Assembly: GCA_964035545.1 (NCBI GenBank)
Contig: CAXIUT010000183.1
Coordinates: forward strand, 992,001-1,056,000
Length of the DNA: 64,000 nucleotides
Direction of reading: 5' to 3'
Origin: Bugula neritina
Lineage: Eukaryota; Bryozoa; Gymnolaemata; Cheilostomatida; Bugulidae
Position numbers and translations under genes: made by a program
Notes under the pieces: generated by a model
Databases searched by the model: none
What the model was told of the DNA's origin: nothing
Seen by the model: the letters and a program-made list of their open reading frames with translations, nothing else
In this document: positions 58,927 through 64,000 of the stretch, in pieces
Numbering within the stretch: position 1 is the first letter of the stretch
Layout: each line of letters begins with the position of its first letter

Positions 58927-61001
58927 CTGTAACATACTGAAATATGCTCTAGCACACTGAAATACAATGCAACTCACTGAAATATACTGCAACATACTGA
59001 AATACACTGCAACATCCTACAATATGCTGAAATACACAGTAACATATTGAAATACACTGCAACACTTTGAAATATACTGCAACATACCGAAATATATGGT
59101 AAACTACTGCAACATACTACAACATACTGAAATACACTGCAACACATTGAAATATACTGCGACATACCTAAATATACGGTAATATACTGAAATAAACTGT
59201 AACACATTGACAAATACTGCAACATACTGAAATATACTGTAACACACCGAAATATACTGCAACATACTGAAATACACTGTAACATACTGAAATACACTGC
59301 TACATACTGAAATATACTGCAACATACTGCAACATACTGAAATACACAGTAACATACTGAAATAAACTGCAACATACTACAACATATTGAAATACACTGC
59401 AACACATTGAAATATACTGCAACATACCTAAATATACGGTAATATACTGAAATTCACTGTAACGCATTGCAAAATACTGCAACATACTGAAATTCACTGC
59501 GACACACTGAAATACGCTGCAAAATACTACAACATACTGAAATAAACTGTAACATGTTGAAATACACTGCAACACATTGAAAAATACTGCAACATACTGA
59601 AATATATTTTAACACATTGAAAAATACTGCAACATACTGAAATACACTGCAACACATTGAAATATACTGCAACATACCGAAATATATGGTAAACTACTGA
59701 AATATACTGTAACACATTGAAAAATACTGCAACATACTGAAATACACTGTAACATACTGAAATAAACTGCAACATACTACAACATATTGAGATACACTGC
59801 AACAAATTGAAATATACTGCAACATACCTAAATATACGGTAATATACTGAAATTCACTGTAACGCATTGCAAAATACTACAACATACTGAAATTCACTGC
59901 GACACACTGAAATACGCTGCAAAATACTACAACATACTGAAATAAACTGTAACATATTGAAATACACTGCAACACTTTGAAATATACTGCAACATAACAA
60001 AATATATGGTAAACTACTGAAATAGACTTTAACACATTGAAAAACACTGCAACATACTGAAATACACTGTAACATACTGAAATATACTGCAACATACTGA
60101 AATACACTGCTACATACTGAAATATACTGCAACGTACTGCAACATACTCCAGCATACTGAAATACACTGTAACATACTGAAATACACTGCAACATACTAC
60201 CACATATTGAAATACACTGCAACACATTGAAATGTACTGCAACATACCGAAATATATGGTAAACTACTAAAATATACTGTAACATATTGAAAAATACTGC
60301 AACATACTGAAATATACTGCGACACCTAGCAATATACTGTAACATACTGAAATATGCTCTAGCACACTGAAATACAATGCAACACATTGAAATATACTGC
60401 AACATACCTAAATATACGGTAATATACTGAAATTCACTGTAACGCATTGCAAAATACTGCAACATACTGAAATACACTGCAACATACTACCACATATTGA
60501 AATACACTGCAACATATTGAAATACACTGCAACACATTGAAAAATACTGCAACATACTGAAATATACTGTAACACACTGAAATATACTGCAACATACTGA
60601 AATACACTGTAACATACTGAAATATACTGCAACATACTGAAATACACTGCTACATACTGAAATATACTGCAACATACTGCAACATACTGCAATACACTGT
60701 AACATACTAAAATACACTGCAATATACTACAACATATTGAAATACACTGCAACACATTGAAATACACTGCAACTTACCGAATATATGGTAAACTACTGAA
60801 ATATACTGTAACGCATTGAAAAATACTGCAACATACTGAAATATATTGCGACACATTGCAATATACTGTAACATACTGAAAAATGCTGTAGCACACTGAA
60901 ATATACTGCAATTCACTGAAATATACTGCAACATACTGACATACACCGCAACATCCTACAACATACTGAAATACTTTGTAACATATTGAAATACACTGCA
61001 A

Positions 61002-62479
61002 CACATTGAAATATACTGCAACATAACGAACTATATGGTAACCTACTGAAATATATTTTAACACATTGAAAAATACTGCAACATACTGAAATATATTTTA
61101 ACACATTGAAAAATACTGCAACATACTGAAATATACTGTAACACACCGAAATATACTGCAACATACTGAAATACACTGTAACATACTGAAATATACTGCA
61201 ACATACTGAAATACACTGCTACATACTGCAACATACTGCAACATACTGCAACATACTGAAATACACTGTAACATACTGAAATAAACTGCAACATACTACA
61301 ACATATTGAAATACACTGCAACACATTGAAATATACTGCTACATACCTAAATATACGGTAATATACTGAAATATACTGTAACACATTGAAAAAACTGCAA
61401 CATACTGAAATACACTGCAACGCACTGAAATACACCGCAAAATACTACAACATGCTGAAATACACTGTAACATATTGAAATCCACTGCAACACATTGAAA
61501 TATACTGCAACATACCGAAATATATGGTAAACTACTGAAATAGACTTTAACACATTGAAAAATACTGCAACATACAGAAATATACTGTAACACACTGAAA
61601 TATACTGCAACATACTGAAATATACTGCGACACATTGCAATATACTGTAACATATTGAAATATGCTGTAGCACACTGAAATACACTGCAACATCCTACAA
61701 CATACTGAAATACACTGTAACATATTGAAATACACTGCAACACATTGAAATATACTGCAACATAACGAACTATATGGTAACCTACTGAAATATATTTTAA
61801 CACATTGAAAAATACTGCAACATACTGAAATATATTTTAACACATTGAAAAATACTGCAACATACTGAAATATACTGTAACACACCGAAATATACTGCAA
61901 CATACTGAAATACACTGTAACATACTGAAATATACTGCAACATACTGAAATACACTGCTACATACTGCAACATACTGCAACATACTGCAACATACTGAAA
62001 TACACTGTAACATACTGAAATAAACTGCAACATACTACAACATATTGAAATACACTGCAACACATTGAAATATACTGCTACATACCTAAATATACGGTAA
62101 TATACTGAAATATACTGTAACACATTGAAAAAACTGCAACATACTGAAATACACTGCAACGCACTGAAATACACCGCAAAATACTACAACATGCTGAAAT
62201 ACACTGTAACATATTGAAATCCACTGCAACACATTGAAATATACTGCAACATACCGAAATATATGGTAAACTACTGAAATAGACTTTAACACATTGAAAA
62301 ATACTGCAACATACAGAAATATACTGTAACACACTGAAATATACTGCAACATACTGAAATATACTGCGACACATTGCAATATACTGTAACATATTGAAAT
62401 ATGCTGTAGCACACTGAAATACACTGCAACATCCTACAACATACTGAAATACACTGTAACATATTGAAATACACTGCAA
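61002..62479. repeat. 739-bp tandem pair in copy B
   Basis: 61,002-61,740 and 61,741-62,479, equivalent to the pair in copy A at offset 5,186. Its presence in both A and B shows the 739-bp duplication came first and the 4,596-bp amplification second. Confidence 0.8.
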
Positions 62480-62726
62480 GAAATTGAAATAGACTGCAAC
62501 ATAACAAAATATATGGTAAACTACTGAAATAGACTTTAACACATTGAAAAATACTGCAACATACAGAAATATACTGTAACACACTGAAATATACTGCAAC
62601 ATACTGAAATACACTGTAACATTCTGAAATATACTGCAACATACTGAAATACACTGCTACATACTGAAATATACTGCAACATACTGCAAAATACTGCAAC
62701 ATACTGAAATACACTGTAACATATTG

Positions 62727-64000
62727 AAGTACACTGCAACACATTGAAATATACTGCAACATGCCAAAATATATGGTAAACAACTGAAATATACTTTAAC
62801 ACATTGAAAAATACTGCAACATACTGAAATATACTGCGACACTTTGCAATATACTGTAACATACCGAAATATGCTCTAGCACACTGAAATACACTGCAAC
62901 TCACTGAAATATACTGCAACATACTGAAATACACTGTGACATCCTGAAATATACTGCAACATTCTGAAATACACTGCTACATACTGAAATATACTGCATC
63001 ATACTGCAACATACTGAAATACACTGCAACATACTACAACATACTGAAATACACTGCAACACATTGAAATATACTGCAACATACCTAAATATATGGTAAT
63101 ATACCGAAATATACTGTAACGCATTGCAAAATACTGCAACATACTGAAATACACTGCGACACACTGAAATACGCTGCAAAATACTACAACATACTGAAAT
63201 AAACTGTAACACATTGAAATACACTGCAATACATTGAAAAATAATGCAATATACTGATATATACTGTAACACACTGAAATATACTGCAACATACTGAAAT
63301 ACACTGTAACATACTGAAATATACTGTAACATACTGCAACATACTGAATTACACTGTAACATACTGAGATACACTGCCGCATACTGCAACATATTGAACT
63401 ACACTGCAACACATTGAAATATATTGCAACTTATCGAATATATGGAAAACTACTGAAATATACTGTAACGCATTGAAAAAGACTGCAACATACTGAAATA
63501 TATTGCGACACCTAGCAATATACTGTAACATACTGAAATATGCTCTAGCACACTGAAATACAATGCAACTTACTGAAATATACTGCAACATACTGAAATA
63601 CACTGCAACATCCTACAATATGCTGAAATACACAGTAACATATTGAAATACACTGCAACACTTTGAAATATACTGCAACATACCGAAATATATGGTAAAC
63701 TACTGCAACATACTACAACATACTGAAATACACTGCAACACATTGAAATATACTGCGACATACCTAAATATACGGTAATATACTGAAATAAACTGTAACA
63801 CATTGAAAAATACTGCAACATACTGAAATATACTGTAACACACCGAAATATACTGCAACATACTGAAATACACTGTAACATACTGAAATACACTGCTACA
63901 TACTGAAATATACTGCAACATACTGCAACATACTGAAATACACAGTAACATACTGAAATAAACTGCAACATACTACAACATATTGAAATACACTGCAACA
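62727..64000. repeat. 4,596-bp higher-order repeat, copy C (cut by the window edge)
   Basis: Starts at aagtacactg and follows copy B at offset 4,596 to the last base. It includes the chimeric monomer at 63,493-63,522 and the ggtaaactactgcaac marker near 63,694. The window ends inside a monomer, so the array continues to the right. Confidence 0.8.
63493..63522. other. Chimeric monomer, copy in unit C
   Basis: Third occurrence of the fusion described at 53,711-53,740. Confidence 0.8.

Larger units (their letters stand above)
58131..62726. repeat. 4,596-bp higher-order repeat, copy B
   Basis: Full copy at offset 5,186 from copy A, with matching landmarks throughout. These include the chimeric junction at 58,897, the caacactttgaaat variant near 59,970 and the 739-bp tandem pair. 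Differences from A are few: cattaaaatacac near 58,617, cattgacaaatactg near 59,206, and tgtaacacactg at 62,575 where A has tgtaacacattg. Confidence 0.8.
1..64000. repeat. Satellite DNA array of a 20-bp monomer (whole window)
   Basis: The window is an uninterrupted tandem array of a 20-bp monomer, + strand consensus actgaaatatactgcaacat. Common variants are tac for tat at positions 8-10, gtaac for gcaac, and attg or accg for the leading actg. Orientation never flips. The consensus is about 30-35% GC, has no CpG, and is strand-asymmetric: 9 A, 5 T, 4 C and 2 G per monomer. Recurrent degenerate monomers act as landmarks: accgaaatatatggtaaact, acctaaatatacggtaatat, types containing cctagcaatatac or gctctagcacac, and A-rich attgaaaaatactgcaacat. 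Some monomers are 18 bp (gaaaaaactgcaac types), so long-range periods are not exact multiples of 20. No non-satellite sequence was seen anywhere. A eukaryotic satellite is inferred from array size and nested periodicity; family and species are not recognised. Confidence 0.97.

Noticed and set aside
168-63998. Some 280 further - strand open frames of 60-250 codons
   Set aside because: Same cause. They overlap one another in all three frames, their ends fall at variant monomers that place cta, tta or tca on the + strand, and they are copied with the blocks. No coding selection can be seen.
1-64000. CRISPR array
   Set aside because: Repeats are contiguous with no unique spacers, and the candidate spacers are themselves the same monomer.
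1-64000. Telomeric repeat
   Set aside because: The 20-bp unit has no G-run on either strand and does not resemble TTAGGG-type or known variant telomere motifs.
1-64000. CENP-B box as evidence for a centromere
   Set aside because: No match to the nTTCGnnnnAnnCGGGn pattern was seen. The TTCG in the palindromic variant lacks the CGGG half, so centromere identity is not supported by this route.

Overview
The whole window is satellite DNA. From the first base to the last it is a head-to-tail array of a 20-bp A-rich monomer, + strand consensus about actgaaatatactgcaacat, with position 10 alternating t/c and position 15 alternating c/t. I see no gene, RNA gene, transposon or unique-sequence island, and both edges lie inside the array. 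This points to a eukaryotic heterochromatic (centromeric, pericentromeric, subtelomeric or sex-chromosome) satellite resolved by long-read assembly. I do not recognise the family and cannot name the organism.

Structure is nested. (i) The 20-mer is two related 10-mers, actgaaatat and actgcaacat, identical at 8 of 10 positions. (ii) Degenerate marker monomers containing ggtaa recur at 250 bp (12.5 monomers). (iii) These make composite blocks that are duplicated at 739, 1,519, 2,068, 2,679, 2,988, 3,857, 4,109, 4,596, 4,750, 4,889 and 5,358 bp. (iv) Two roughly 5-kb units form a 10,247-bp superunit.

Layout: 1-5,180 is a more diverged mosaic. 5,180-22,010 holds the 10,247-bp superunit (4,889 + 5,358 bp), present about 1.6 times. 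19,023-24,998 is a 2,988-bp tandem duplication. 23,603-31,840 is a 4.1-kb tandem duplication. 29,842-39,341 is a 4,750-bp duplication whose copies look essentially identical. 36,735-40,871 is a 2,068-bp duplication. 40,872-43,310 is a mosaic of blocks whose best matches lie 18-24 kb to the left. 43,311-51,347 is exactly three copies of a 2,679-bp unit. 49,873-64,000 is a 3,857-bp unit that grew to 4,596 bp through an internal 739-bp duplication and was then amplified. Domains overlap because later duplications copied parts of earlier ones.

Long open frames exist only on the - strand. They arise because the complement of the monomer has no stop codon in any frame, and I do not call them genes. 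Coordinates of repeat copies come from reading shared landmarks and constant offsets by eye; junctions are uncertain by about 10-30 bp because flanking monomers are themselves similar.
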